A DNA stretch of 64,000 nucleotides from positions 28,967 through 92,966 of the IMG/VR virus record IMGVR_UViG_3300030103_002937; one strand, given 5' to 3'. The stretch comes from a virus. Position 1 is the stretch's first letter. Every line of letters starts with the position of its first letter. Shown here piece by piece: positions 28,385 to 38,022 of the stretch. The translations under genes were made by a program, and so were the position numbers. Below the pieces are notes generated by a model that ran no database searches, was not told the DNA's origin, and was given only the letters and a program-made list of their open reading frames with translations.

Positions 28385-31300
28385 AATTCTCTTTTTTTAA
28401 ATCTTTTACTTCTTTGACCTTTTTTAAATCCATCAGCAGGCGTTAATGGTTTTGGCGGTTTGGGTTTTTTAGCACTTTTTTCAATAAGCCCTACATCCCA
28501 TTTACTATAACCTAACGCAAGTGATATTGCTTGCCAGGTTTCAACATCTTGCCTTACAGGTGTTGTAAGGTTGTCAAGCTTCCTAACAACTCTATCTGCT
28601 GGTAAGTTTGTAGTTGCTGCTATAATTTGGCCAACTGCTTCGAAAGCGGGGTTGTCTAAACTTATACCTTCAGTTCTCATTTTTTCGCGAGGCTGTCGAT
28701 ATGTAAATGATCTACCAGCTGAAGCTAGCTTGCTTATTTTAGAATCAATTGGAGGTGATAGACTTAAAGCTTCTAAAGCAACCTTTTCATAATTTGGTCT
28801 ACCACTTTTGTATTGCCTTATTACTTCAAGAACCATATTCTTGCCTGCAGCCACGGACGCACCTGCAAATCCAATACCACGGAGTATAGAATCAACGGTA
28901 CTATTAGCAATTCTATAATATCTTTTTTCAGTTTCTTCGTCTTCTTCATCGGTAAACATTAAAGCAAACATTGCGGATTGCAAACTAGAAAATATAATGT
29001 TTTGTACGACACTATAATACATTAATTTGCTAAGGTTTGTTTTCCAATCGCCTCTACGATTAGCTAAATCTAAGACAGCTTTTTTGCTTAAGCGAGCGTA
29101 TTGCATAGGTGTGTTAGCAAAAGCCAATATAACGCGCCCTAAACCGCTTGCTTGTTGCATTGAAATACGGTCTGGCCTTGACGATTGCTGCGTTTCTTCA
29201 GCAACTTCTTGAAAATCTAAAAACGCTTTATCGGCTGCCTCTTGTTCTGTCATACCTTCTTTTATATACCGCTTTAATCTGTTGCGATAAAACGAAGCGC
29301 CACCCATAGCGATTGCATGCGAGTCCGCAAGCTGTGTTGGTAAAAATCCTTTTTTAAGTATTGATGCTATCACAGATCTTACAGGGTTTGTGCCTGACTC
29401 CGCTGCTTTAGCAATTTCATCTGCATTTACATCTGTTTTTAATCCTGACCGTCTTTGTTTAAGAAAGTCAGAGTTGAATAAGAATGTGTAATCTTTCCAA
29501 AACTGCGGTTGGTTTGCAAATGCAGCCCCAGCAGACAGCGGATTATTATCGCTAAAGTTTATAAAGTTGACCATTGATAACTGCTGCAACAATGCTGATC
29601 TAGAGTTAAAGAACATAATAGCACCAACAGAATCATTAACCCAGTTTATTACAGAATTAGTAAGTTTATTCGCTCCAGCTGGTCTTCTTCTGCCAGTTTC
29701 CATTCTATAAAGAATATCTTCTAATGCTTCAGTATAACTTTCCCCAAATGCAGCCTTTAGCTTATTCATTGTTTTGTCAGTAAAGAAAGCGTCTTTAGCT
29801 GCCTGCCACGGTTTTAAGTATTCAGATCTTTCGGTTTTGTTTACGTATGTTAAAAGATCGGTAGTCATTGAGCCGGCATCCCAACCATTATCAGGTTCAG
29901 GATAGCCCATAATAGATATACCTTGTACATTTTGAGCAAATGCTAATAAATCTTCATTACCTTTAACAAGTTTTACATGAGATGCAATATCTTTCTTTTG
30001 CAATCCAGGAATAGTATAGCCTAAGCTATTCCATATGTATATTCTTACCGAATCCTCGTTCGTAAATCCTGTTTCGTTTTTCTTTGAAAGACGGCTAGGT
30101 GTTCTACGTATTAACTTTTTAAGTTCTCTAAAGTCCGCTAAGCGTTTTTGTTTTGCTGCGTCAAACTTTCTTATTGCTTTACCAAATGGATCAAATAAGT
30201 TTTCTTTTAAAAACTTTAAATCATTATTACCCTGCTTGCCTTTTCCAATCATATAGTACATAAGACCCGCAAAGTCATCGGCTGAAGGTGGTATAAAAAA
30301 TCTAAATCGCCCTTTGTTTTTACCAAGCATTGTGGCAACCTTGTCGGATATTTGTTCGCGTGTACCAAATCCAGTTGCCCGTGCAATCATTTTATTGAAC
30401 TCAGGGGCTGCGCTTTTACTAAGCTTTTGAGTTATTTCTTTTGGCTCTAATGGTGTTAACCTTTCTTTTATACCTGTCTTATCATATCGAGTTGATTCCT
30501 CACCAACTTCTTTATAGCCTAAATCGGTTAGCTCATTATCTGTTTGCTTTGAAACTAATGCTACCTTGCTGTTCTCTAGCTTTTCAAAAAGTAAGTCTCT
30601 GCTTATTAGTTTATCACTAATTAAATATGACATGGCCATACGAGCAAGCAAAGAAGATGGGGTCATGTGCTCGTATACTAAATTATCAAAATTACCTTTT
30701 TCAATATAAGAAACAGTACCCAGTAATTTTAAAGCTGTTCGCATATCGCCGGTTTCTAGCTGTAGATATGTTCTCGCCATATCAATATCACCTATGCTTT
30801 TAAGATAATCAATTCTAGATTTAAAATACTCTAATGCTTTTTTAGATTGAATATCAAACTCTGGTTTGAACTCTTCAACACCCATTCTAAATGCTTTATT
30901 AGTAGGGTCTTTTATAGCTGTTATTTGACCTTCACCTATATATATTCTGCCGTTTTCTATTTTAAATATGCCTTCAAATTCAGGTGTTTTTTCAATTACT
31001 TTGCTATACACATTATCCCAAGCCTGTTGGTTTGTTGTAAAATACATAGAGCCTTGACGTATATTTCTACCCTCAAATGTTATAAAATCTACAAATCTTT
31101 GGAATTGTTCACCTTCTGGGGCGTTTTGTATATAATTTAACGCAAAATCAACTTGTTGATCAACATATTTTTGACCGTTTGGTGTTAAGCCGCCGTTTTT
31201 ATCTATTAAGTTTAATGTTAACCCACCAGAAACTGTAGCAATACCGTTTATTACAGAAATTAAATTAAACTGATTATCGTTTATATATTCTATTTGATCT

Positions 31301-34300
31301 TGACCATATTGTTTATTACCATTTGCAGGAAACTTACTTTTTAACCTGTCAACCATTGCTTCAACATAGCTTTCAGGTACTGCTAACTTCGATGCAATTT
31401 CAGAATTAGGAAGCCCATCTTTTATATATCCAACAAGTTCAGCGCTATCTATTGCTCTTACATTTTTTCCTGATAAAGAAAACTTTTGTCGTAAATCTCT
31501 ATTTACTTTTAAAGCTATTTTAGCAACCTCTTGTTCTGTATAAGGTTTTGTTTGAATTACACCAGGTGTTGCGTCCGACGCTGTTTGTAATCCTATATTA
31601 GCACCCAACTCTGACTTTCTAGCAGCAAGTGTAGAAGGTGAAACAGTGTAGCCAAGGATGTCTGACATTGACTGATCACCCACCGGCCCAGTAAAAAACG
31701 CTTGTATCTGTGCATCAGTAGGATTTAATAACTGATAAAGCTCAGGCCCATCAGCATCATTTTCTGTATATACTCTGCCAAGAGCGGTATATTTATCTAT
31801 TTCTGCTTGCGTAGTTAGCCTTTTAACATACTTAGTAAAAATTTTTTGTGTATCAGGTAATAATCTTTCAATCTGCACCCAATAAGAAATAGGTAAGCCT
31901 TCTAATAAGTCCTGTTTATTTTCTAGAACAAAATCCGCTAACTTCTTTTTATTACCTAATGCCTTTTTAATTATAGGCATAAGTTTTTTCTTGTATGAAT
32001 CAGTAACAAACTTTCTAAAGTCACGACTGTCTATAGGTGGTAAATTGCCTTCAAAAGTTTCATAAGCCGCTGTTCTAATTTCTTGCGCAAGCTCAGATGT
32101 AATAAATGGTTGACCGCCAACAGTAAGCGTAGACTTTAGCTGTGATTCAAAAGTTTGCTGCTCTTCTGTTAAGCTTCTGTCTACAATTTCTTCTATTTGC
32201 GCAGACTCTGTGTCTACTGCTTCAAACCCTCTGCCTTCCGTTTCAACATCTGTAGATACAGTTTTAACTTGTTTAGCATATTTCTTTTTAACATCACGAA
32301 GCGCAAAATCAACTATAGGTTTTGCCCCAAACAAATAACCAAATAAACTTTCGTTTTTAGCTGGATCAAAGTTCTTTAAAAATCTTTCAGTTATAACTTC
32401 TCTAATGTTACTTATAACTTCACTTTTTATATTTTCGTCAAGCGAACCAAGATTTTTGTCAGCATTAACAAGGCCTCTTACATATTTACCTATAGCGTCG
32501 CCTTCCGCAACTTCATTATATGCATCAAAATAATCTTCAGATTTTTTAAAAGAATCTAAGGTTTTATATTTTGTTTTGCCTTCTGGAGTTTGTACAAACT
32601 TATCAAATATACCTTTAAGATCTTTTTTATCAGGGGATATACTTCTACTAAACTTAGGTTTTAATCCGCCTTTATCAAGCAAGTCTTCAATTAACTCTAG
32701 CTTTTGATCTGCCGACAATGCTTCGTATGTACTAAATTGCCCGGACTTTACATTATCTTGTGCCGCGACATCTGGAAACATTGCGTTAGCTGCGACTTGT
32801 ACAAAATCATATTGATCAAATGGTGATAGGTCACTTGCAAATATAGGCTTTGCACTTTTAAGTATTTTTTGAGCTTCTTTGCTAAATTTAGAAACTTGAG
32901 CAGGGTCTGCATCTTTTAATACTTTACTTTTTAAATTAACAAGTAAACCTCTTCTTTGTAATATTTTATTTTTAGAATTTATATTTTTATTATAATTTCT
33001 AATAAAATTAAATACATCTTCACCTGTATTTAGTTCAATGTTGCCAAAGCCCAAACCATTGTAAAATCTTTTAAGTGAATTTTTTGCTTTAGTAATTAAG
33101 CTTTCATTTACAGATATTTTCTTTTTATCAATCAAATCTGAAAAAACATTTATATACTCTTCCAGAGCGCCTTCTTTTATTCTACCGGTTTTTTTGTCAG
33201 AATAAACTTTATCAATTCTAGTCTGAACAGACTTATATATTTCAGGATGGCTTTCTTGTAAATATTTTTTGAAATCTTCAACAAGAGGTTTCATTGAGGC
33301 ATTATCTGTTTTAAAAGCTCTAGACATTAAATAGTGCAATATTTCATGTCCTATAACATTCGTTTGCCCTGCAGCAGCGGCAACTTCTGTATTAATATAA
33401 ATTATATCTTTACCATCTGCACCACCTTCTTTTAAAAATACCGCGTCAGCTTCAGGGTCCATACCCTCAATTTCTTGCGCTTGTTTAGTTGTTATTTTTT
33501 GAATATCAACGTCGTCTGGCAAAATACCTTTAGCTCTTTCAAATCTTTCTTCAATTAAAGAGCTAGCGTCTAAAACTTCTTTAATAGCATTTTCAACAGT
33601 AGGATCGTAAAAATCTGTATCACCTATTGTGTCATCATTTGCTTTAAAAGCATTTAATACTTTTTCTTTTGCGCTTTGTTGTTGTTCTTCGCTGTATCTG
33701 CCATCGTTTACAATACTAATATTATTATCAATAGTATTTAGATTGTCAGCATAATTGCGAAGTTCTTGCTTGCTTAAAGAATCAAATTTTTCGTTTATAG
33801 CTTTCTTTTTGTTTGAAACATCCTGCTGTAGATTATCTACTAGTACCTGCTGAGCTTCTTTTTTAGGCCCGTCTGGTAAGTTTTCAAGCGTTTGCTTAGC
33901 GTTAGCAAGATTTATATTAAGATTTGCTATTTCTTGCTTAGCTTTATTAGGAGCTATATATTGATATATTGCATCTTTTTCTTGTTTTGTTTTAGCCATT
34001 TGAGCAGTACCTGTAGCTCCGGATACACCTCCACCTAATAAACCGCCTACAACAAAACTATTTATAAACCCTCTAAAAAAATCAGTTTGATCTTTTTCGT
34101 CTCCGTATACTAGCTGATCAGTTTTTTGTTGCAAAAAATCAGTTGCTCCTTCTGTAAAACCCTCGCCCATAAACCCAAGCCCGGCTTTTGTTAAAAATTC
34201 TTTTACATAATTACCTGTAAATTTTTTAACAGCTTTTTTACCAACACCTGTTTTATCTAAGCCATTTAAAACTCTAAAAAGTTTAGCTCCAGCCCATTCA

Positions 34301-35127
34301 GTTCCAAATTCAGCAAAGCCTTTGGAGGTTGCAGCTTTATATATATCGCTAAGCGTTGCGTCAGGTCTTTCTTTTAATGCTGTTTCAAATTCATTTCCAG
34401 CAGTTGACATACCTAAAGCGGCACTGCCTATTAGTGGAAAAGCATATGTTATTGCAAGAGATGGAGCTGACCCAACGGCTTGATCCACTGCAAGTTTAGC
34501 AGCATCACTATATCTACCTTTAGAAAAAAGCTGGTCAAACTCTAATTGCTGACCGTCATCATCGTAGTACTTTAGCTGAAGTTCACTAAGTTTATCGCTT
34601 AGCTCGTACATTGGAGTAAAGTCTATTCCTTCGCCTGCTTTACTAAATTGCTCTTGAAACTCAATTAATTTTTTAGGATCTTTTTGAGCCAACCCGCCAA
34701 TAAGACGAGCAGCATTAGGTAAATCTAGCCCAGCGGTATATCTTTCAAGACCATCTATAAGACCAGGCACGTTTTCTGTAAAAAACTTTGTAATACCAGC
34801 AAGTTTTGAAACTCCTGATTCACCTATAGGTAACAATCCCCCGGTTAAGCCTGTTAATACTTTACCCGTTGCTTGTCTTTTAACTAAGTCTTGTTGTGCT
34901 AATTGTTTACCCGGCGTTAAATCCAATGAAGTATTTTCCGAATCTAAGTCCGTATTCACGGGTTCGGGTGCTGCAGTTTCCTCCACAACCGCACCCGGCG
35001 CTGTGGGAGTTGTCTTTCCCGGCTCAATTTCCTTTAGCTGAGCATTAGGATATTTTGCAAGAAATTGATCTTTTCTAGACGAGTGGACTTTAAATTCTCT
35101 ACCGTCTACAATATATATTTCAATCAT
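28381..35127 (-). CDS. Giant polyvalent internal virion protein
   Basis: 2248 residues, the largest complete gene here. The N-terminus MIEIYIVDGREFKVHSSRKD is followed by Pro/Glu-rich and amphipathic Gly/Ala segments (LGFMGEGFTEGATDFLQQ, VVGGLLGGGVSG) that could insert in membranes. A zinc-protease motif, GHEILHYLMS, is at about 593, with EEYINVFSD downstream as third-ligand candidate. An HTH-like ELVGYIKDGLPNSEIASKLA lies at about 1230-1260. The C-terminal quarter carries ALDxxHAIAMGGASFY-like and NTPMQYARLSK segments shared by large ejected phage proteins. It is probably packaged and injected with DNA, with protease and DNA-binding activities. Confidence 0.8.
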   Translation of the reverse strand: MIEIYIVDGREFKVHSSRKDQFLAKYPNAQLKEIEPGKTTPTAPGAVVEETAAPEPVNTDLDSENTSLDLTPGKQLAQQDLVKRQATGKVLTGLTGGLLPIGESGVSKLAGITKFFTENVPGLIDGLERYTAGLDLPNAARLIGGLAQKDPKKLIEFQEQFSKAGEGIDFTPMYELSDKLSELQLKYYDDDGQQLEFDQLFSKGRYSDAAKLAVDQAVGSAPSLAITYAFPLIGSAALGMSTAGNEFETALKERPDATLSDIYKAATSKGFAEFGTEWAGAKLFRVLNGLDKTGVGKKAVKKFTGNYVKEFLTKAGLGFMGEGFTEGATDFLQQKTDQLVYGDEKDQTDFFRGFINSFVVGGLLGGGVSGATGTAQMAKTKQEKDAIYQYIAPNKAKQEIANLNINLANAKQTLENLPDGPKKEAQQVLVDNLQQDVSNKKKAINEKFDSLSKQELRNYADNLNTIDNNISIVNDGRYSEEQQQSAKEKVLNAFKANDDTIGDTDFYDPTVENAIKEVLDASSLIEERFERAKGILPDDVDIQKITTKQAQEIEGMDPEADAVFLKEGGADGKDIIYINTEVAAAAGQTNVIGHEILHYLMSRAFKTDNASMKPLVEDFKKYLQESHPEIYKSVQTRIDKVYSDKKTGRIKEGALEEYINVFSDLIDKKKISVNESLITKAKNSLKRFYNGLGFGNIELNTGEDVFNFIRNYNKNINSKNKILQRRGLLVNLKSKVLKDADPAQVSKFSKEAQKILKSAKPIFASDLSPFDQYDFVQVAANAMFPDVAAQDNVKSGQFSTYEALSADQKLELIEDLLDKGGLKPKFSRSISPDKKDLKGIFDKFVQTPEGKTKYKTLDSFKKSEDYFDAYNEVAEGDAIGKYVRGLVNADKNLGSLDENIKSEVISNIREVITERFLKNFDPAKNESLFGYLFGAKPIVDFALRDVKKKYAKQVKTVSTDVETEGRGFEAVDTESAQIEEIVDRSLTEEQQTFESQLKSTLTVGGQPFITSELAQEIRTAAYETFEGNLPPIDSRDFRKFVTDSYKKKLMPIIKKALGNKKKLADFVLENKQDLLEGLPISYWVQIERLLPDTQKIFTKYVKRLTTQAEIDKYTALGRVYTENDADGPELYQLLNPTDAQIQAFFTGPVGDQSMSDILGYTVSPSTLAARKSELGANIGLQTASDATPGVIQTKPYTEQEVAKIALKVNRDLRQKFSLSGKNVRAIDSAELVGYIKDGLPNSEIASKLAVPESYVEAMVDRLKSKFPANGNKQYGQDQIEYINDNQFNLISVINGIATVSGGLTLNLIDKNGGLTPNGQKYVDQQVDFALNYIQNAPEGEQFQRFVDFITFEGRNIRQGSMYFTTNQQAWDNVYSKVIEKTPEFEGIFKIENGRIYIGEGQITAIKDPTNKAFRMGVEEFKPEFDIQSKKALEYFKSRIDYLKSIGDIDMARTYLQLETGDMRTALKLLGTVSYIEKGNFDNLVYEHMTPSSLLARMAMSYLISDKLISRDLLFEKLENSKVALVSKQTDNELTDLGYKEVGEESTRYDKTGIKERLTPLEPKEITQKLSKSAAPEFNKMIARATGFGTREQISDKVATMLGKNKGRFRFFIPPSADDFAGLMYYMIGKGKQGNNDLKFLKENLFDPFGKAIRKFDAAKQKRLADFRELKKLIRRTPSRLSKKNETGFTNEDSVRIYIWNSLGYTIPGLQKKDIASHVKLVKGNEDLLAFAQNVQGISIMGYPEPDNGWDAGSMTTDLLTYVNKTERSEYLKPWQAAKDAFFTDKTMNKLKAAFGESYTEALEDILYRMETGRRRPAGANKLTNSVINWVNDSVGAIMFFNSRSALLQQLSMVNFINFSDNNPLSAGAAFANQPQFWKDYTFLFNSDFLKQRRSGLKTDVNADEIAKAAESGTNPVRSVIASILKKGFLPTQLADSHAIAMGGASFYRNRLKRYIKEGMTEQEAADKAFLDFQEVAEETQQSSRPDRISMQQASGLGRVILAFANTPMQYARLSKKAVLDLANRRGDWKTNLSKLMYYSVVQNIIFSSLQSAMFALMFTDEEDEETEKRYYRIANSTVDSILRGIGFAGASVAAGKNMVLEVIRQYKSGRPNYEKVALEALSLSPPIDSKISKLASAGRSFTYRQPREKMRTEGISLDNPAFEAVGQIIAATTNLPADRVVRKLDNLTTPVRQDVETWQAISLALGYSKWDVGLIEKSAKKPKPPKPLTPADGFKKGQRSKRFKKREL

Positions 35128-35141
35128 TATTAAATATTTGT

Positions 35142-36728
35142 TTATCTTTTTGGTGGCGTAATAAGATTTCTATATTCTCCTGGTACAGTTGCTGTACCAT
35201 CATTAAATGAAAATGCTGGTTGTGCTGGAGTGGCAAATTCATTTTCCTCCTGCCTTTCTTTTAAAAACTTTTCAACAAGCTTTTTCATTTCTTGTGATTG
35301 TCTAGCTCCTGATTGTCCGCCTAAATAACCCGGATTTGCCTCTAGTATTGAATTATACAAAAACTCAACCATACCCGGATTGTTCAAATCATATACAACC
35401 GGCACTGGTATATTTGTATTTGTATCTTTATCGTATTCGTATTTTATTGTTGTTAGCTTATCAGAAGCTGGGTCATACGATGCGTCTTTGCCTGTTACGG
35501 CAGTGTAGGCTGTAGCGGGATCTTCTTGTATATCTGCAAAAATTTCACCAGCAAATGTATCTGGAGCTTTAACCTCTGACTCTTTAGGCGCTTCAGTCAT
35601 AACTCTTTTATAACTATCTTTTGTTGCGGCTTCAACTTTCATTCGAGCCATATCACCAAGATAGGAGCCTACACCGGCGTTAAATATGGCTGCTTGCTCT
35701 TTTGTAAATTCACCTGTTTCAGAATCATACGCTAAATCTTCAGGTTCGTAATCTTTTAATGCTGGAGCGATAGTATTTTTCCATATAGATACTTTTTGAG
35801 CATGTGTCATATCTTGCATGGCATTCATCCCGGCATCCGTATATTGTTGTATTATGCCTTCTGTATTTACAACCTGGTTTTGAGTAGTTATTTTTTTACC
35901 ATCAACTATTTCAGTTGTTATTTCTAGTTTAGGCTGATTATTGTCATCTAATGGCGCATATGAAGGATTTATTGATCCGTCTTCATTAAATATACCTGTA
36001 TTTGCTATAGTACCATCAACCTTACTATTGTAGTCGGGTACCTGAAGTACATTGTCTAAATCCAGCTCTGCTGTGTTTAAATCAAAAGTTTCTGACTTAC
36101 CAGCATCATTTACAAATGTATAACGCATTACAGAATCGCCTTTATCATTTATAATAACTTCTCTGCTTTCGCCTTCTGTAATTCCGCCGGTTTCAATATT
36201 AGCAGCTTTCATTAAATTATTATTACCCGCATAATACAAATCTACCGTATTTGGAACGCCTGGTCCGTCTGTCTGAATTTGATCAATAAATGTAGCCATT
36301 TTAATTGAGTAATCATTAGCGTTTTGTATTTGATCACCGCTTACAGCTTTAAAATGATTAAATCTTTTTAGCTGCGGCTGTAAACTTTCTATTTCGTTTA
36401 AATCAGTAGATGTTTGAGCTCTTGTGTAAACTTGCCAACCTTGATTAAATTCTTTTATATATGCTTGCTTAAACTCTTCGTCTAATCCTTTCATTTTTTC
36501 AAGATTAGCCTTGAGTTTTTCTGCGCCCTGAGCAGTAAGAGCATTTCTTTGCCTAGTAAGCTGAAGCATTTCTTTGTTTTCTTTTTCTAGCTTTGCATCA
36601 AGATACTTTCTTCTTTCTATTATAGCGTTGCCAATATTTTTACCAATACCAGCAGCCGCGTTAGCCCATGCTTGACCTGCTCCTGTAGTTTGGAACTGTA
36701 TTGGTGGTGGATTTTCGTATGCTCCCAT
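35142..36728 (-). CDS. Virion structural protein, unassigned
   Basis: 528 residues. MGAYENPPPIQFQTTGAGQA leads into a long helical coiled-coil region (residues about 30-130: LDAKLEKENKEMLQLTRQRN, MKGLDEEFKQAYIKEFNQ), then a beta-containing body and a Gln/Glu-rich end. The size and place between the 2248-residue protein and the 237-residue internal-core-like protein suggest a second internal (T7 gp15-like) core protein. I recognise no domain. Confidence 0.65.
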   Translation of the reverse strand: MGAYENPPPIQFQTTGAGQAWANAAAGIGKNIGNAIIERRKYLDAKLEKENKEMLQLTRQRNALTAQGAEKLKANLEKMKGLDEEFKQAYIKEFNQGWQVYTRAQTSTDLNEIESLQPQLKRFNHFKAVSGDQIQNANDYSIKMATFIDQIQTDGPGVPNTVDLYYAGNNNLMKAANIETGGITEGESREVIINDKGDSVMRYTFVNDAGKSETFDLNTAELDLDNVLQVPDYNSKVDGTIANTGIFNEDGSINPSYAPLDDNNQPKLEITTEIVDGKKITTQNQVVNTEGIIQQYTDAGMNAMQDMTHAQKVSIWKNTIAPALKDYEPEDLAYDSETGEFTKEQAAIFNAGVGSYLGDMARMKVEAATKDSYKRVMTEAPKESEVKAPDTFAGEIFADIQEDPATAYTAVTGKDASYDPASDKLTTIKYEYDKDTNTNIPVPVVYDLNNPGMVEFLYNSILEANPGYLGGQSGARQSQEMKKLVEKFLKERQEENEFATPAQPAFSFNDGTATVPGEYRNLITPPKR

Positions 36729-36744
36729 TTATTTATTATTTTAA

Positions 36745-36867
36745 TTAAGGATTACCTGTAAAAACAGGTGCAGATATTAGTGATGTTGCTTTAGGAATGC
36801 TAACAGATTGAGTTGTTAGATTTGAGACAGGACTTACACTAGGAGTTGCCTCTACTTTCCCCCTCAC
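36745..36867 (-). CDS. Overlooked 40-aa protein with GTG start
   Basis: Starts GTG at 36865-36867 in GTGA overlap with the upstream stop, encoding (M)RGKVEATPSVSPVSNLTTQS and ending SAPVFTGNP, followed by TAA. It fills a gap that otherwise has no gene in an almost gapless operon. Ser/Thr/Val/Pro-rich. A 6-bp hairpin (ACCTGT/ACAGGT, 36754-36769) lies at its 3' end. Confidence 0.45.
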   Translation of the reverse strand: MRGKVEATPSVSPVSNLTTQSVSIPKATSLISAPVFTGNP

Positions 36868-37577
36868 GCTCCTATACCGGCTGTTAAAGCACTTCCAACG
36901 CCGCTGAAAGCTCCTGCCCATGCAGCAGACGAATCGGCCTGCGCTTGCGCTTTTTGTTGTTCAGCATTGGCTAATTGACCAGCTACTCTATTAATTTGTG
37001 CATTTTGTCTTGATTCTCTTGCATTAAATTCGAATGATTTGCCTTGTGCATCAGCAGCCTGAACTCTTTGCTCTTCTGATATTGCTATGCCTTGAAGTCT
37101 TTGTTGCTCTGCAATTTTTTGTGATTGCAAATTTGCTTCGCCTTGGGCTCTGGCTTTTTCATTCGCAGCTTCTTGAGATTCAATGCTAGCAGCAACACCC
37201 TGTTTAGATTTTAAAGCTGCTCTAGCAAGAGCAGTGGCGCCTCCAGCTCCAGAACCTGTTGCTCTTAAAGTGTCTAATGTGTTAGCAAGAGCAATATCGC
37301 TTTCTTCTATTTGTATTTCAGCTGCTTTTGTAGCTACACCTAAATTTGCAAAAGGATTGCTCATTTGACCAGATAAATCTTTAGCCATGTCAGCTACACT
37401 TGTTGTGCCCTCGTATGGATTTATAACAGATTGCCTAGTCTTTTCTAAATGATTAAGCTGTTTTTCTTTTTCTCTGCGTTTCTTTTCCGCTGCTCTTCTT
37501 CTTTTTTTAGCGCCGCTGCTTCCTATAAAACCTCCAATGAGACTTGCCGCAGCGCCCCCGGCTATTAAAAAACTCAT
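36864..37577 (-). CDS. Internal virion protein (T7 gp14-like)
   Basis: 237 residues. The N-terminal hydrophobic Gly/Ala stretch (IAGGAAASLIGGFIGSSG) is followed by a basic patch, then long Ala/Gln-rich helices (NEKARAQGEANLQSQKIAEQ) and a C-terminal Gly/Ala segment (AWAGAFSGVGSALTAGIGA). This is the make-up of the smallest ejected core protein of podoviruses, which builds a pore in the outer membrane. Sequence similarity is compositional rather than motif-based. Confidence 0.65.
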   Translation of the reverse strand: MSFLIAGGAAASLIGGFIGSSGAKKRRRAAEKKRREKEKQLNHLEKTRQSVINPYEGTTSVADMAKDLSGQMSNPFANLGVATKAAEIQIEESDIALANTLDTLRATGSGAGGATALARAALKSKQGVAASIESQEAANEKARAQGEANLQSQKIAEQQRLQGIAISEEQRVQAADAQGKSFEFNARESRQNAQINRVAGQLANAEQQKAQAQADSSAAWAGAFSGVGSALTAGIGA

Positions 37578-38017
37578 ATGCTATTTTTTTTATTATAATC
37601 TTTTATTGTTATAGAAACTATTTCTTTTTCTAATTCTTTTATATTTTCGGTATTTGTTGGGTTTTTATGTACATTCACAAATATAGAATCTTCTAAAGCA
37701 TATATTAGCCTTTGTGATCCGGGTTTTGATACAGTATAACAAGGCGCAATATGTTCTATGATTTTGCCGTTATTATTTATTATAACATTTCCAGTTAGTA
37801 AAAACCATGCATGCAAATGATTATGCACTGCGCCAACAATTATATGCCCTTTTTTTAAATTCATTTGCCTGATATAAATTTGATCTGCAAATGAATGCTT
37901 TATAGGTACTTCTGAAGTTTCGCAAATATCATTACCATTCCCAAAGCTACCTTCAATTAAACCTGAAGATAGAATGTTTTTAATGTAATCTATTTCATTA
38001 TTAGTTTTTAATTCCAT
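37574..38017 (-). CDS. Cupin-like conserved phage protein
   Basis: 147 residues. IYIRQMNLKKGHIIVGAVHN, HLHAWFLLTGNVIINNNGKI and YTVSKPGSQRLIYALEDSIF have the strand-turn spacing of a small cupin barrel, with HNHLHAW giving possible metal-binding histidines. Similar proteins lie among structural genes in marine podoviruses. Overlaps the internal virion protein gene by 4 bp. Function unknown. Confidence 0.65.
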   Translation of the reverse strand: MELKTNNEIDYIKNILSSGLIEGSFGNGNDICETSEVPIKHSFADQIYIRQMNLKKGHIIVGAVHNHLHAWFLLTGNVIINNNGKIIEHIAPCYTVSKPGSQRLIYALEDSIFVNVHKNPTNTENIKELEKEIVSITIKDYNKKNSI

Positions 38018-38022
38018 TTAAT

